The notes under the pieces were generated by a model. It was not told the origin of the DNA. It made no database searches and saw only the letters and a program-made list of their open reading frames with translations. Below are positions 18,652 to 28,434 of a stretch of DNA of 64,000 nucleotides, piece by piece. Every line of letters starts with the position of its first letter. The stretch's first letter is position 1. Position numbers and translations under genes: made by a program. Source of the stretch: Idiomarina xiamenensis 10-D-4 (GTDB lineage Bacteria; Pseudomonadota; Gammaproteobacteria; Enterobacterales; Alteromonadaceae). The stretch covers positions 1 to 64,000 of the forward strand of contig NZ_AMRG01000002.1 in assembly GCF_000299895.1 (NCBI RefSeq), read 5' to 3'.

Positions 18652-19074
18652 TTAATTCTCGTTATGACGTGCTTTTTCGTCCGCTAACTCTTGTTTCAGT
18701 TTAGGAATTTTCAACCCTTGTTGACGACCAGCGTAGCGCGCATAGCCGGTGGCTCCAATAAACGCTAATGTCGTTAATAGCAGTTCTATTGCCGCATAAC
18801 CGCGTTCTAGCGGATGGGTGTATAACGTGGTCAAACTATGCAGGAAGTACCACATCAAAATAAAGTTGGCCCAGGCGTGGGTGTATGGCTTGCCGCGAAT
18901 GATCCCCGCTAATGGTAGCAATAATGGCACTATCCATAACAATACCGCTAACCATAACGGTAGGTTGTTATCGTTGGCTGGTGCTAGTGCACTGTGCCAA
19001 AGGATGACGAACAGTAATAAGGCTAAATAAGACGTTAAACATAAACGTCGGTAAAAACTGACAGACTGCCACAT
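18652..19074 (-). CDS. DUF2069 membrane protein
   Basis: A 140-residue inner-membrane protein with four hydrophobic segments and a hydrophilic C-terminus (Lys/Glu rich, residues 118-140). The pattern YTHAWANFILMWYFLHSLT and the C-terminal GYARYAGRQQGLK match DUF2069, often encoded beside wrbA. Function unknown. Convergent with hda at 10 nt. Confidence 0.78.
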   Translation of the reverse strand: MWQSVSFYRRLCLTSYLALLLFVILWHSALAPANDNNLPLWLAVLLWIVPLLLPLAGIIRGKPYTHAWANFILMWYFLHSLTTLYTHPLERGYAAIELLLTTLAFIGATGYARYAGRQQGLKIPKLKQELADEKARHNEN

Positions 19075-19131
19075 GAAAAATGCTCTCTGTAAATAACGCC
19101 GCCGCCAAGCGCCGTCTTTCTTGGTTAAAAC

Positions 19132-19746
19132 TTATGAGTCGCTAAGCGACGATGAAGTTGCTGCGCTCAGCTTAAGCCGCTGCGCGATGCTAGCAACGCG
19201 GTAGCCCAGCTGTTTAGCACAGCGGTATTCATGCTCACTCAATGATACTTTACCGCCACTGGCACCATCATCGTGCGCCACATGACTGGCGCCATAGGGC
19301 GAGCCGCCGTCACGAGTTTGCTGTAATGCGGGCTCGGAGTAGGGTATGCCGGTTAACAGCATGCCATGATGTAGCAGTGGTAACGCCAACGTTAACAGGG
19401 TCGATTCTTGCCCGCCATGTTGTGAGCCAGTCGAGGTGAACACGGCGCCGGGCTTGTCTTCTAAGCTACCTTTTAGCCAATCGCGGCTGGTACTCTCCCA
19501 AAAGCGCTGGAGGCTGCTAGCCATATGACCAAAGCGTGTGGGACTACCGACAATTAAACCATCACAATGCTGCAAATCAAGGTCGTTAACGACGATGTCA
19601 CGTTCGCTGGCGGCGTCGTCGGTGTTGCCCGAAACGGTGCGTAATAGGGCTTCTGCGCCGGCACTCTCAACACCGGTGGCGATGGCATCGGCGAGCGCTT
19701 GAGTCGCGCCGTTACGACTGTAATAAAGGATCAGTATTTGGGTCAT
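19132..19746 (-). CDS. wrbA: NAD(P)H:quinone oxidoreductase, WrbA family
   Basis: Flavodoxin-like FMN enzyme reducing quinones by two electrons, usually under oxidative or stationary-phase stress. The 204-residue protein has the FMN loop YYSRNGATQALADAI, the GSPTRFGHMASSLQRFW segment, and STGSQHGGQESTLL with a His typical of WrbA. The C-terminal extension is Ser-rich. Its ATG overlaps the stop of the upstream arsC-like gene (TAATG), a coupled arrangement common in gammaproteobacteria. Confidence 0.9.
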   Translation of the reverse strand: MTQILILYYSRNGATQALADAIATGVESAGAEALLRTVSGNTDDAASERDIVVNDLDLQHCDGLIVGSPTRFGHMASSLQRFWESTSRDWLKGSLEDKPGAVFTSTGSQHGGQESTLLTLALPLLHHGMLLTGIPYSEPALQQTRDGGSPYGASHVAHDDGASGGKVSLSEHEYRCAKQLGYRVASIAQRLKLSAATSSSLSDS

Positions 19747-20093
19747 TAAAGGATATCCAGTACCGCCTCTGGCGGACGTCCAATAGCGGCCTTATCACCG
19801 TTGACGACAATTGGACGTTCGATCAGCTTGGGATTATTGACCATCGCTGTTAGTAACACCTCAGCATCGTCTTCGTCTGCTAAGCCTAAGCTTTGGTATA
19901 TCTCTTCTTTTTTCCGCATCAAGGCTTTGGGTTGATAGCCGAGCTTATCTAGAATGCTCTGTAACTCCGGCGCTGAAGGCGGTGTTTTAAGGTACTCAAC
20001 AATAGTAAGTGGTACACCTTGTTGCTCCAGTAGCGACAGCGTTTGTCGGCTCTTGGAGCAGCGAGGGTTGTGATAAATCGTCACTTGGCTCAT
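19746..20093 (-). CDS. Arsenate reductase-like protein (ArsC/YfgD family)
   Basis: A 115-residue glutaredoxin-fold protein with the catalytic motif NPRCSKSRQTL (Cys12), the YLKTPPS substrate loop, ALMRKKEEIY and the ArsC-type ERPIVVNG arginine. It resembles glutaredoxin-dependent arsenate reductase and the E. coli YfgD paralogue. With no ars operon near, a general thiol-redox role is as likely as arsenate reduction. Coupled to wrbA. Confidence 0.85.
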   Translation of the reverse strand: MSQVTIYHNPRCSKSRQTLSLLEQQGVPLTIVEYLKTPPSAPELQSILDKLGYQPKALMRKKEEIYQSLGLADEDDAEVLLTAMVNNPKLIERPIVVNGDKAAIGRPPEAVLDIL

Positions 20094-20152
20094 GATTTGT
20101 CATCCTAGACTTATTGCTAATTTGCTTAAGCTTAACGCAGAAGGACGTAGAC

Positions 20153-20605
20153 ATGAATAGAAGGCATCATATTGTGCTATTAGCTGCTGCTTTTCTGGCC
20201 GCTTGCCAACCGTCAGCCGACTTCACGACATCGGAAAATGAGGCGCTGCAATGGCAGCAATTACAGGGTCGTTATGTGGTGGTTAATTATTTTGCCGAGT
20301 GGTGCGCGCCTTGTTTAAAGGAATTACCCGAGTTGAATCGTTTTTACTTACAGCATCAGGATCAAGTGAGTTTATTCGGCGTTAGTTACGACAACCTTGA
20401 TAATGCGGCATTAGCGGAATTGATTGCCAAATACCAAATAGCATTCCCATTAATTCGTATGCAGCCAGCGCCGCAGCTGCCTTTTGCTAAGCCCGAAGCG
20501 TTGCCGGCGACTTATATCATCACCCCGCAGGGCGAAATAAAAGGGCCGTTAATGGGCGAACAAAGCGTCGAGAGCTTACGCCAAGCGACCCAGCTAACCC
20601 CCTAA
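20153..20605 (+). CDS. TlpA/ResA-type thioredoxin-like lipoprotein
   Basis: Membrane-tethered periplasmic thiol-disulfide protein of 150 residues. The start is the ATG at 20153 after AAGGACG. A signal sequence ends at lipobox LAAC (Cys19). The thioredoxin domain has the active site AEWCAPCLKELPEL (WCAPC), a cis-Pro loop (EALPATYII) and the C-terminal GEIKGPLMG strand. Likely reduces or oxidises envelope proteins; the partner is unknown. It ends 8 nt before the convergent bepA remnant. Confidence 0.85.
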   Translation: MNRRHHIVLLAAAFLAACQPSADFTTSENEALQWQQLQGRYVVVNYFAEWCAPCLKELPELNRFYLQHQDQVSLFGVSYDNLDNAALAELIAKYQIAFPLIRMQPAPQLPFAKPEALPATYIITPQGEIKGPLMGEQSVESLRQATQLTP

Positions 20606-20613
20606 CTAGACGA

Positions 20614-22042
20614 TTACAGCGTTCTAGCGCGCTGTTCCATCTCGCGCATTTGTTCAATACGGGCCTGAATACGTTTTTTAGTTAGGTCATTATCGGTACG
20701 CGTATAGGCCGTGTGCAATTGATCGATAGCATTCCGAAAACCGCCGTATAAGGCAATAACTTCGGCGTTAGTTTCGTACATTTGCGCAATATCACCGACG
20801 TCACGATAAGCGTCGCTAAGAATTTGTAGTGCAAGTAAATGCTTTGGCTCACGCAACAAAAAGTCGCGCAATAGCTTGATACTTAAACGTGGCTGACCTG
20901 CTTTAATGGCCGCGTTAGCATAGTTGATGGTGATCACTTCTTCGTTGGGGCGACGAATGTAGGCATGCTCAAGCATCGCCAGCGCTTCATCGTAGCGCTG
21001 CTGATTGATTAAAATATCGCTTTCCACATCAATATAAAAAGGCTCTAACGGCGAGTTATCAAGCAGTGGAGCCAGTGTTTCTTCAGCCGCGGCTGGCTGA
21101 CCACTATCCAACTGCACAATAGCTAAACCGTAACGCGCGGCGCTAGCGGCTAACATCCAGACGGCGCCGGAAAGTATCAGCATCAACGCCGCCATAGCGA
21201 GCCTGTACGCGCGCCTTAGCTAACGCAAACTTTAAACTGGGCGGACTATTAGGATGAGGTAGCATTTGTGCCCGGGCACGGGTATCAGCGATACGTGACT
21301 CGGTAACCGGGTGAGTCATCAGCATTTCGGGCATTTTAGTGGAATAACGGTAACGATCGGCAAGCCGACCAAAGAAATTCGGGGCGCCACGCGGATCAAA
21401 GCCGGCATTCGATAAGATTGTCATACCCACACGGTCAGCTTCTTGTTCGTACAGACGAGTGTAATTGATAACTGACTGCTGATTACCGGCCATGGTTGCA
21501 GTAAGCGCCGCCGAACCCAATTCTGGGTTAGCAATACCGAGTAACAAGGCACCTAATACACTGGCTAAGGTTAAGCCGCTATTTTGACTTTGCTGCTCAA
21601 TATTACGCACCATGTGGCGCTGCGTGACGTGTGCGATTTCGTGGCCAATTACCGCCGCCAGTTCGGACTCGTTTTGCGCTTCCAAAATCAAACCGGTATG
21701 TACGCCAACATGCCCACCCAAAAAGGCAAAGGCGTTAATATCGTTATTATTGATCCAGAAAAAAGAAAACGGAAAACGCACACCGTCGGCATGACGAACC
21801 ATACGGTTACCCATGTCGGCTATATACTCGTCTAACGCCGGGTCGCTGATCAGCGGCGCGGTAGCACGAATTTGGCGCATATAAAAATCGCCGATCAGTC
21901 GTTCCCGATCGATCGACATAATGGCGCCACCAGCGGTACCGATTTCTGGTAAACGATTTTGATTTTGCTGAAAATTTTGTGCGGACGCGGCTACCGTGAA
22001 GGTCACGCTAATCGCTAACAACAAAGACTTTACCGCATTCAT
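20614..22042 (-). pseudogene. bepA: Beta-barrel assembly-enhancing protease BepA, split by a +1 frameshift
   Basis: BepA is a periplasmic M48 zinc metalloprotease with a TPR domain that services BamA and LptD. The first frame (21143-22042) encodes a signal peptide, VIGHEIAHVTQRH and the third ligand EQEADR, and then stops after RRRLDVSR. The second frame (20614-21195) continues with the TPR half (ARYGLAIVQLDSGQPAAAEE onward) to the stop at 20614. Skipping one base near 21150 restores a single protein of about 476 residues, close to E. coli BepA (487). Either a real frameshift, a programmed one, or a sequencing error. Without the join the protease half lacks its TPR domain. Confidence 0.8.
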
Positions 22043-22315
22043 GTTGGCTGCTAATTCCTGCTTAAACTAAAGCGAATAGTCAAGATAGCACTTGGAGTCA
22101 CTGATGCTTGACGAGTTCCCTAATTTCCATCTTAGCGACTTAAAGTAACATGTTGGCAGCAACCTGCCTACGGCTAAACGCTGGCAGACGCTAAGCAGCG
22201 ATTAAACTATCGGCAAACATTTGAAAGCTGCTATGATGCTTGCTCGTGTTATCGAACGAATTTATCGTTTATTGGCAGTCAAATCGTCAGCATTCAGTAT
22301 CGCAAGGACGTCAGT

Positions 22316-23395
22316 ATGTGGGATTTTTTTAAGAGCTGGTATCAACGGAAGTTTTCTGACCCGGCGGCCATTACACTCTTTTTGTTGCTGCTCGTTGGCT
22401 TCATTTTAGTGGTGTTTTTTGGTGGGTTACTGGCACCAATCATCGTCGCTATTGCGTTGGCCTATTTGCTTGAGTGGCCGGTGGTTAAGTTGATGCGAGT
22501 CGGTTTTTCACGGTTAACTGCGGTGCTCGTGGTATTTACGTTATTTGTCGGACTAGCCGTGGTACTGGTGGTTTTTATGGTGCCGGTAGTTTGGCAGCAA
22601 GGTATCGCCTTAACCCGCGAAGTCCCCGATATGCTGGCAATGTTGCAGCAATGGGTTCATGCACTGCCGGCACGGTTGCCGGATTTTGTCGACGAAGCGC
22701 AAGTGGTTGCCTTTACCGCCGAGATTAAAGGACGTGTATTGGGCTGGGTACAGCAGTTGTTAACCTTCTCGCTGATGTCGTTAGTTAACGTGATGGCGTT
22801 GATGGTTTATTTAATCATCGTGCCGCTGTTGTTATTTTTCATGCTGAAAGATCGCGATGTGCTGATGCACCATGCCAGTCGCTTATTACCGAAAGAACGT
22901 CGCTTAATTTCGCAAGTTGGGCGCGAAATGAACTTGCAGATCATGAACTATATTCGTGGTAAAGCACTCGAGTTGGTGATTGTTGGCATAGTCTCATTCG
23001 TCGTGTTTGTCGCATTTGATTTGCGCTATGCGCTGTTATTAGCGGTATTAGTTGGCTTATCGGTACTGATCCCCTATGTCGGTGCAGCACTGGTGACGGT
23101 GCCGGTGGTGCTGGTGGCATTATTTCAGTTTGGTATTAGTATGGAATTCGCGTGGTTGGTGATCGCTTATCTGATTGTGCAGGCACTCGATGGTAATTTA
23201 TTAGTACCAATTTTGTTTTCAGAAGCGGTTAATTTAAACCCGGTTTATATCATTGGTTCAGTGCTTATTTTCGGCGGTATCTGGGGCTTTTGGGGAGCCT
23301 TTTTCGCGATTCCATTAGCAAGCCTAGTAAAAGCGGTGATCAGTGCTTGGTCGAGTCCGCAACCGGCGCTTGATAGCTTACCTGAAGCCCGTTAA
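22316..23395 (+). CDS. perM: AI-2E family transporter (PerM-like)
   Basis: A 359-residue inner-membrane protein of the AI-2 exporter/PerM family. There are seven to eight hydrophobic segments: two at the N-terminus, a long soluble region about 80-140, then a hydrophobic C-terminal half with LVGLSVLIPYVGAALVTVPV and GGIWGFWGAFFAIPLASL, hallmarks of the family. Starts after AAGGACG. Divergent from bepA, as in E. coli. The transported substrate of PerM proteins is not established. Confidence 0.85.
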   Translation: MWDFFKSWYQRKFSDPAAITLFLLLLVGFILVVFFGGLLAPIIVAIALAYLLEWPVVKLMRVGFSRLTAVLVVFTLFVGLAVVLVVFMVPVVWQQGIALTREVPDMLAMLQQWVHALPARLPDFVDEAQVVAFTAEIKGRVLGWVQQLLTFSLMSLVNVMALMVYLIIVPLLLFFMLKDRDVLMHHASRLLPKERRLISQVGREMNLQIMNYIRGKALELVIVGIVSFVVFVAFDLRYALLLAVLVGLSVLIPYVGAALVTVPVVLVALFQFGISMEFAWLVIAYLIVQALDGNLLVPILFSEAVNLNPVYIIGSVLIFGGIWGFWGAFFAIPLASLVKAVISAWSSPQPALDSLPEAR

Positions 23396-23418
23396 GTTGA
23401 TTTGTTGTACCGTTTAAG

Positions 23419-23439
23419 CCCCCGCCAGTGCGGCGGGGG
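23419..23439. terminator. GC-rich hairpin between convergent perM and bcp
   Basis: CCCCCGCC (23419-23426) and GGCGGGGG (23432-23439) form an 8-bp stem with a 5-nt loop. A T-rich tract is lacking on the + side; on the minus side TTAAACGG follows. Likely a transcription end signal for one or both convergent genes. Confidence 0.5.
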
Positions 23440-23456
23440 AGTGGTATGAGTTAGAA

Positions 23457-23924
23457 TTATTGGGCCAAATAATCTAACACCACTTGGTGGTGCTCTTTGG
23501 TTTTAAACTTGTCAAAAACGTGTTCAATATGACCATCCTGCGCCACTAAAAAGCTGATGCGATGGATGCCGTCGTATTCTTTACCCATAAATTTCTTCAG
23601 TCCCCAAACACCAAATTGTTCGGCAACTTGATGGTCTTCGTCACTGAGCAAGGTAAAGTTAAGCGCGTCGCGTTCACAAAACTTGGCTAACCGCTTTGGC
23701 GCATCGGGGCTAATACCCACTGTTTGTACGCCATGCTTAGCTAAATCCTGTTGATGATCGCGTAATTGCTGTGCTTGTACGGTACAGCCGGGCGTCATTG
23801 CTTTTGGATAAAAGTAGACCAACACGCGACCGTGACTCAGTAAATCGGTCAGTGTCACCCTTTGTTCATGGCTATCGGGTAAGCTGAAATTGGGCGCTTT
23901 ATCGCCGCTAGTTAAGGTTTTCAT
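23457..23924 (-). CDS. bcp: Thioredoxin-dependent thiol peroxidase (bacterioferritin comigratory protein)
   Basis: Peroxiredoxin Q/BCP reducing H2O2 and organic peroxides. I place the start at the second of two adjacent ATGs (23924), 5 nt after AGGAG, giving 155 residues. Motifs: DKAPNFSLPDS, FYPKAMTPGCTVQAQQLRD (peroxidatic Cys in PGCT), and a conserved Arg in the GIHRISFLV strand. A second Cys five residues after the first, used in some BCPs for resolution, is absent here. The gcvR-bcp order matches E. coli. Confidence 0.93.
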   Translation of the reverse strand: MKTLTSGDKAPNFSLPDSHEQRVTLTDLLSHGRVLVYFYPKAMTPGCTVQAQQLRDHQQDLAKHGVQTVGISPDAPKRLAKFCERDALNFTLLSDEDHQVAEQFGVWGLKKFMGKEYDGIHRISFLVAQDGHIEHVFDKFKTKEHHQVVLDYLAQ

Positions 23925-23941
23925 CATCACTCCTGTGTTAG

Positions 23942-24493
23942 TTAAGCAGAGACGACACTGCTTAAAGCATGAATTTGGCAATCAATGGCCAGTGTTTGGC
24001 AGTGCGCTTGAATATGCTTTTGCATGCGTTGATAGCTGTCTTCATCGCTGGCTTGCACAACCAGGCTCATTTGCAAGCAGGTGCAATCTGCCATTTGTTC
24101 GCTTTCGCTGCGTAAAGAAACAATATCAACCGCCGCATCAGCCAATACGTCACTGATAGACTTTAAGATGCCTGGCGCATCATTACCCCGTAAAATGATT
24201 TCAGCGCGATGCGGAAATGGTGGTAAAGGACGTGGTTGAGTGCGTTTGCTCATGGTCAGCAATTCCATTCGAATGGCTGATGTTGGCAGCAGATGTTCGA
24301 TGCGGTCTAAGCTGGCGCTGGTACCAGCAAGTAGTAAGGTTAATACGAACTCTTGGCCAAATAATGCCATACGACTATCGACAATATTGCAATCACAATC
24401 GCTGACCAGTTCGGTCACCTGTTTAACAATACCAACTCGGTTACTACCCATGGCAGTTATAATTAGCTGTTGACTCAAAACACCATCCCTCAT
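23942..24493 (-). CDS. gcvR: Glycine cleavage system transcriptional repressor-like ACT protein GcvR
   Basis: Two ACT domains in tandem: LIITAMGSNRVGIVKQVTEL (first) and AEIILRGNDAPGILKSISDVL (second). In E. coli GcvR binds GcvA and represses gcvTHP when glycine is low. The start is uncertain: homology begins near LSQQLIIT, and the ATG at 24493 (183 aa) is the closest conventional start, with a weak ribosome-binding site. The open frame runs to 24667. Position between bcp and divergent dapA agrees with E. coli. Confidence 0.83.
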   Translation of the reverse strand: MRDGVLSQQLIITAMGSNRVGIVKQVTELVSDCDCNIVDSRMALFGQEFVLTLLLAGTSASLDRIEHLLPTSAIRMELLTMSKRTQPRPLPPFPHRAEIILRGNDAPGILKSISDVLADAAVDIVSLRSESEQMADCTCLQMSLVVQASDEDSYQRMQKHIQAHCQTLAIDCQIHALSSVVSA

Positions 24494-24707
24494 GTTGGGC
24501 TGCTGACAACGGTTGCTAGTCAGTTTGACGACGCCACACTTGCAGCCTGCATAATACCGATAAGCGAGCATGGCGTGAAGTGTTATACAGAGACAGTTGA
24601 ACGACGGATTTTTACGGGCTAAGGGTCGAGCAAGCCACTTGTGTTTAACTGGCACTGCAAGTACCATTAGTGCCTTTCTTTAGCAACGGATGGCAAATGG
24701 AGTCCAT

Positions 24708-25583
24708 ATGCTAACAGGCAGTATCGTCGCCCTAGTAACGCCGTTTACACGGCAGGGGAACGTTGACTACAGTGAGCTTGAAGCGCTGGTCAATTGGCAT
24801 GTTGAATCGGGTACCGACGCCATTGTTGCCGTGGGTACCACGGGTGAATCAACCACGCTAACGCATGACGAGCACATTGATGTGGTGCGTGCGATTGCTG
24901 AAATTGCTGATAGCCGCATTGGTGTCATTGCTGGCAACGGCTCTAATTCTACTGCCGAAGCTGTGCATTTAACTGAACGTATGGCGCACTTGAATATTGA
25001 TGGTTTTTTAAACGTCACGCCGTATTACAATAAGCCGTCACGACAGGGCATCATTGCTCATTATCAAGCTTGCGCAAGCGCTAGTGATAAACCCCAGATC
25101 CTCTATAACGTACCCGGCCGCACCTGTTGCGATATGCAACCGTCATTAGTCGCTGAGTTAGCGCAAATCGACGGAGTGGTCGGTATTAAAGAAGCGAGCG
25201 GAGAGGTGAGTCGGGTTTCTGAGTTACGTCAGCGTTGTGGCGCAGAGTTCATTTTATTGTCAGGTGATGACCCGACGGCTACCGATTTTATGCTGGCTGG
25301 TGGGCAGGGCGTGATTAGCGTAACCGCTAACGTGGTGCCGGCGCAGATGAAGCAACTCGTCGATCTTGCCGTAGCAGGACAAGGCGATGCGGCACAACAG
25401 TTGGATAAAACGTTGCAGCGCCTTAACCAGATGCTGTTTATCGAATCAAATCCGATTCCAGTCAAGTGGGCGTTGGCATTATTAGGTCGTTTGCAAGCAA
25501 ATTATCGCTTACCCTTAACGGCGCCGGAACTTGCCAGCCAGAAAGTTATCGAACAAGCACTTATCGACGCAAAACTATTATAA
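24708..25583 (+). CDS. dapA: 4-hydroxy-tetrahydrodipicolinate synthase
   Basis: First committed step of lysine/diaminopimelate synthesis: condenses pyruvate with aspartate semialdehyde. The ATG at 24708 lies 5 nt after GGAG; 291 residues. Signatures are GTTGESTTLTHDEH, the catalytic YNVPGRT, and GIKEASGEVSRV with the Schiff-base Lys, all TIM-barrel class I aldolase features. Upstream of bamC and purC in the conserved dapA-bamC-purC order. Confidence 0.96.
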   Translation: MLTGSIVALVTPFTRQGNVDYSELEALVNWHVESGTDAIVAVGTTGESTTLTHDEHIDVVRAIAEIADSRIGVIAGNGSNSTAEAVHLTERMAHLNIDGFLNVTPYYNKPSRQGIIAHYQACASASDKPQILYNVPGRTCCDMQPSLVAELAQIDGVVGIKEASGEVSRVSELRQRCGAEFILLSGDDPTATDFMLAGGQGVISVTANVVPAQMKQLVDLAVAGQGDAAQQLDKTLQRLNQMLFIESNPIPVKWALALLGRLQANYRLPLTAPELASQKVIEQALIDAKLL

Positions 25584-25597
25584 AGCCTGGAGTAAGC

Positions 25598-26713
25598 ATG
25601 AGATTGGCAAAAGTCACGACCGCGATTTTAGCCGCATTAGCGGTAACGGCCTGTAGTTCCAACAATCGCGAGCGTGCTCAGGGTGATTTTGATTATACCC
25701 AAGCGCAGACCAGCGCAGATTTAAAGGCGCCGAGCGGACTAGAGTTACCTGCAAACAGCGACAGTTACGAAATCCCTGTCGGTGAGAATTCGTCGGGACC
25801 GGTGGGGCAGGATGTCAATGTGACAGCGCCAATTCAGGTACGACCGATTGCGGCAGGTAGTCGTGTTGATGAAAACGAGACACAGGTTCGTGTGTTTTTT
25901 GATGAAGTTGAAGACTTCGATAACATCGCCGCACAGGTGTGGCAGGCGCTAGAAACAACCCTAACCGAGTTGGGTGTCAGCACCAGTAATGAACAAACTG
26001 AGACACTGTTACAAACCGATTGGATCGCGCCAGAGGTGGTGTTCGCGGCGATTGACAGCGATGCTGACGACGGTTGGAGTTGGTGGCCGTTCGGCGACGA
26101 TGAAGTCGAGCAAGTACGGCCAGCCTATTACCAATTTGTGGTTACCATGAACACCGAGCCACATGGTCGCACAACGTCGTTACTGGTGGATACCATCGCC
26201 TTTAAACGACCTGGCACACAGCAACAAATGCCAACGGCTAAGGCGCAACGTAACGCCGAGACCTTGTTTTTAAATGCGGTCATCACCGAAGTTAATCGTA
26301 TGCAACAACGTCATGTCATCGAACGCCAGCGCTCGGGGATTAGTACCGAACTTGGTTTTAACGCTGATGGCGATCCGGCTTATATCATTGATAGTGACTT
26401 TGAGAGCGCATGGGCGGTAACCGGCTTGATGTTAGAAGCGCTTAACTTTGATGTTGACGATCTGAATAAGAGCAGTGGTCGCTACTACGTTAGCTACGAA
26501 AAACCGTCGTCGGGCTTTTTGAGTGCGCTATGGGGGAGCAGTAACGACTTAGAGCTGCCGCTGGCGGAAACCGATTATCAAGTGGTGTTGATCGAGCAGG
26601 GTGAGCGTACCTCGTTAACCATTGAGCAAAACGGTGAAGCACTACCGGCGAACGTCGTCAGCGACATGTTTGCCACCATTGCGGAACAAATTAAGCAACA
26701 AAGCATGCGCTAA
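25598..26713 (+). CDS. bamC: Outer membrane assembly lipoprotein BamC
   Basis: Accessory lipoprotein of the BAM complex (NlpB). The start is the ATG at 25598 after a CTGGAGTAAGC ribosome-binding site; 371 residues. Lipobox AVTAC, then a long unstructured N-terminus as in E. coli BamC (which binds BamD), then two helix-grip domains: about residues 90-225, and 235-370. The latter contains YIIDSDFESAWAVTGLMLEA. Located between dapA and purC as in E. coli. Confidence 0.9.
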   Translation: MRLAKVTTAILAALAVTACSSNNRERAQGDFDYTQAQTSADLKAPSGLELPANSDSYEIPVGENSSGPVGQDVNVTAPIQVRPIAAGSRVDENETQVRVFFDEVEDFDNIAAQVWQALETTLTELGVSTSNEQTETLLQTDWIAPEVVFAAIDSDADDGWSWWPFGDDEVEQVRPAYYQFVVTMNTEPHGRTTSLLVDTIAFKRPGTQQQMPTAKAQRNAETLFLNAVITEVNRMQQRHVIERQRSGISTELGFNADGDPAYIIDSDFESAWAVTGLMLEALNFDVDDLNKSSGRYYVSYEKPSSGFLSALWGSSNDLELPLAETDYQVVLIEQGERTSLTIEQNGEALPANVVSDMFATIAEQIKQQSMR

Positions 26714-26772
26714 TGATTAAGCGCTAAAGCACATTTTATTAACCACATCTGTTAATGCAGCCGAGGTATTGC

Positions 26773-27483
26773 ATGGAAAAACGTGACGAACTGTATCGGG
26801 GTAAGGCGAAAACGGTGTTTACCACCGACGATCCAAATTTATTGGTGTTGCAGTTCCGCAACGATACCTCGGCGTTTGACGGAGAAAAAATCGAACAGTT
26901 AGACCGTAAAGGTATGGTCAACAATAAGTTCAACCATTTTATCATGAGTCAGTTAGAAGCGGCGGGTATTCCCACGCAAGTCGAGCGTTTACTGAGTGAT
27001 AACGAGTCTTTGGTTAAACGCTTAACCATGATCCCGGTCGAGTGTGTGGTGCGTAATGTTGCAGCCGGCTCTATCGTGCGTCGTCTGGGCGTTGAAGAGG
27101 GTAAGACGTTAAATCCTCCAACATTTGAGTTTTTCCTGAAAAACGACAAACTGCATGACCCGATGGTTAACGAATACCACATTCGTGCTTTTGGCTGGGC
27201 GGACGAAGCGCACATCGAAGAGATGAAGCGTTTAACCTTTAAAGTCAACGAAGTATTGAAGGCGCTATTTGATAACGCTGGTTTGATTTTGGTGGACTAT
27301 AAACTGGAGTTTGGTTTAGCCGACGGCAAAGTGGTGCTAGGCGACGAGTTTACCCCAGATGGCTGCCGTTTGTGGGATAAAGAGACGCGCAATAAATTGG
27401 ACAAGGATCGCTTCCGCCAAGGTTTAGGCGGTGTGGTTGAGGCGTACGAAGAAGTCGCACGCCGCATTGGTTTAACGCTGTAA
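26773..27483 (+). CDS. purC: Phosphoribosylaminoimidazole-succinocarboxamide synthase
   Basis: Purine synthesis step joining CAIR and aspartate with ATP. Homology starts at [16 protein letters not shown], so the start is the ATG at 26773 (236 aa). Conserved segments: [31 protein letters not shown], and [24 protein letters not shown]. Length matches E. coli PurC (237). Single-domain enzyme in the cytoplasm. Confidence 0.96.
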   Translation: MEKRDELYRGKAKTVFTTDDPNLLVLQFRNDTSAFDGEKIEQLDRKGMVNNKFNHFIMSQLEAAGIPTQVERLLSDNESLVKRLTMIPVECVVRNVAAGSIVRRLGVEEGKTLNPPTFEFFLKNDKLHDPMVNEYHIRAFGWADEAHIEEMKRLTFKVNEVLKALFDNAGLILVDYKLEFGLADGKVVLGDEFTPDGCRLWDKETRNKLDKDRFRQGLGGVVEAYEEVARRIGLTL

Positions 27484-27517
27484 AGGCCTAATCGCTATCG
27501 TTACGGCTCTTTAGCGT

Positions 27518-27724
27518 TTAGCGTTTAGCGTGGTCGGATTTATCCGTCGATTCTCTCTCGGCATCCTCATCGTTGGATGCCGTTTTCTTATCTTTGCCAG
27601 AAACGTCTGTTAACGATGTTTTGCTCGGCCACTTCATTTTTGCACTGTATTTAAGTACCGCTAAATTACTGAGTACTACGCCTAATACTAATAAGATGAT
27701 AAGCCAGACCATGTAGCCGTCCAT
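27518..27724 (-). CDS. DUF2897 small membrane protein
   Basis: A 68-residue protein: one N-terminal transmembrane helix (residues 5-25) and a charged cytoplasmic tail rich in Lys, Ser, Asp. Pattern LAVLKYSAKMKWPSK matches DUF2897. The ATG at 27724 follows GAGGAGG at good spacing. The gene overlaps the end of the M15 peptidase gene by 37 nt. Function unknown. Confidence 0.72.
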   Translation of the reverse strand: MDGYMVWLIILLVLGVVLSNLAVLKYSAKMKWPSKTSLTDVSGKDKKTASNDEDAERESTDKSDHAKR

Positions 27725-28434
27725 GCATCCTCCTCACAAATATTGCTGATGTATTGCTCATAAATGCTCGCCAATTGCGGGATGATAAAATCGACGCCGG
27801 CAATAGGGTGTTGTTGTAATACGCGAGTCAGCGCGTCCACGCTTAACGCGGGTAAATAATGCTTAGCCAATGGTGCATAACTTAAATGCCAAGGCTCTGC
27901 CGCGACGCCGCCGCGAAATTCGGCATATGGAAAGAAAAAGCCATAGTCGGCAGCGTGCTGGCGTAACCAGCAATAAAGGCGGTAACAGGGACCTTGTTCA
28001 TCTTGGTATTCAGACACTTGTAGCTGCAATTGACGCTCGCCATTATTGAATGGACGGGCGTCATAAACATCTAAATCGGTGCCCCAGTGGTGGCGACTAG
28101 CCCCGGGCAATGCCGACCAGTGTAATATCGCTGCGAGTTTCTCACCATCGCTTAACCGGCTAACATCGATGGCTTTACCGGCGGCGTTGTTAACCGTCAA
28201 TTGTCCCTGCCACTTTCGTTGCCAGATATTTGCTTGGCGCTGATAACTGCGGAAGCCGCTAGCAATCGCCAACTCAATACCGTCTTTGGCGGCAGCTTGC
28301 TGCATCTGTATAAAGGCTGCGGCCACCGGCGCTTGCAAGCTGCTGTCAGCCACCATAATGAGATGACTGTCACTGAGTCCGGTGAGCTGTTCTAAGCTAA
28401 GCGTTAACGCGGCTTGTTGGTCACTTGAGGGCAT
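27688..28434 (-). CDS. M15 family D-alanyl-D-alanine carboxypeptidase (VanY-like)
   Basis: Zinc peptidase of 248 residues likely trimming peptidoglycan stem peptides. Motifs: [15 protein letters not shown], the metal-binding [13 protein letters not shown] and the second metal site AEPWHLSY, in the order of VanY/LdcB-type M15B enzymes. No clear signal peptide, so the cell compartment is uncertain. Lies in the dapE operon with a 31-nt overlap at its start and GGAG 8 nt before the ATG. Confidence 0.85.
   Translation of the reverse strand: MPSSDQQAALTLSLEQLTGLSDSHLIMVADSSLQAPVAAAFIQMQQAAAKDGIELAIASGFRSYQRQANIWQRKWQGQLTVNNAAGKAIDVSRLSDGEKLAAILHWSALPGASRHHWGTDLDVYDARPFNNGERQLQLQVSEYQDEQGPCYRLYCWLRQHAADYGFFFPYAEFRGGVAAEPWHLSYAPLAKHYLPALSVDALTRVLQQHPIAGVDFIIPQLASIYEQYISNICEEDAWTATWSGLSSY

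Noticed and set aside
27525-27535. Short tandem repeat (GCGTTTA units) after purC
   Set aside because: Only about two and a half 7-nt copies; too short to call a repeat element.
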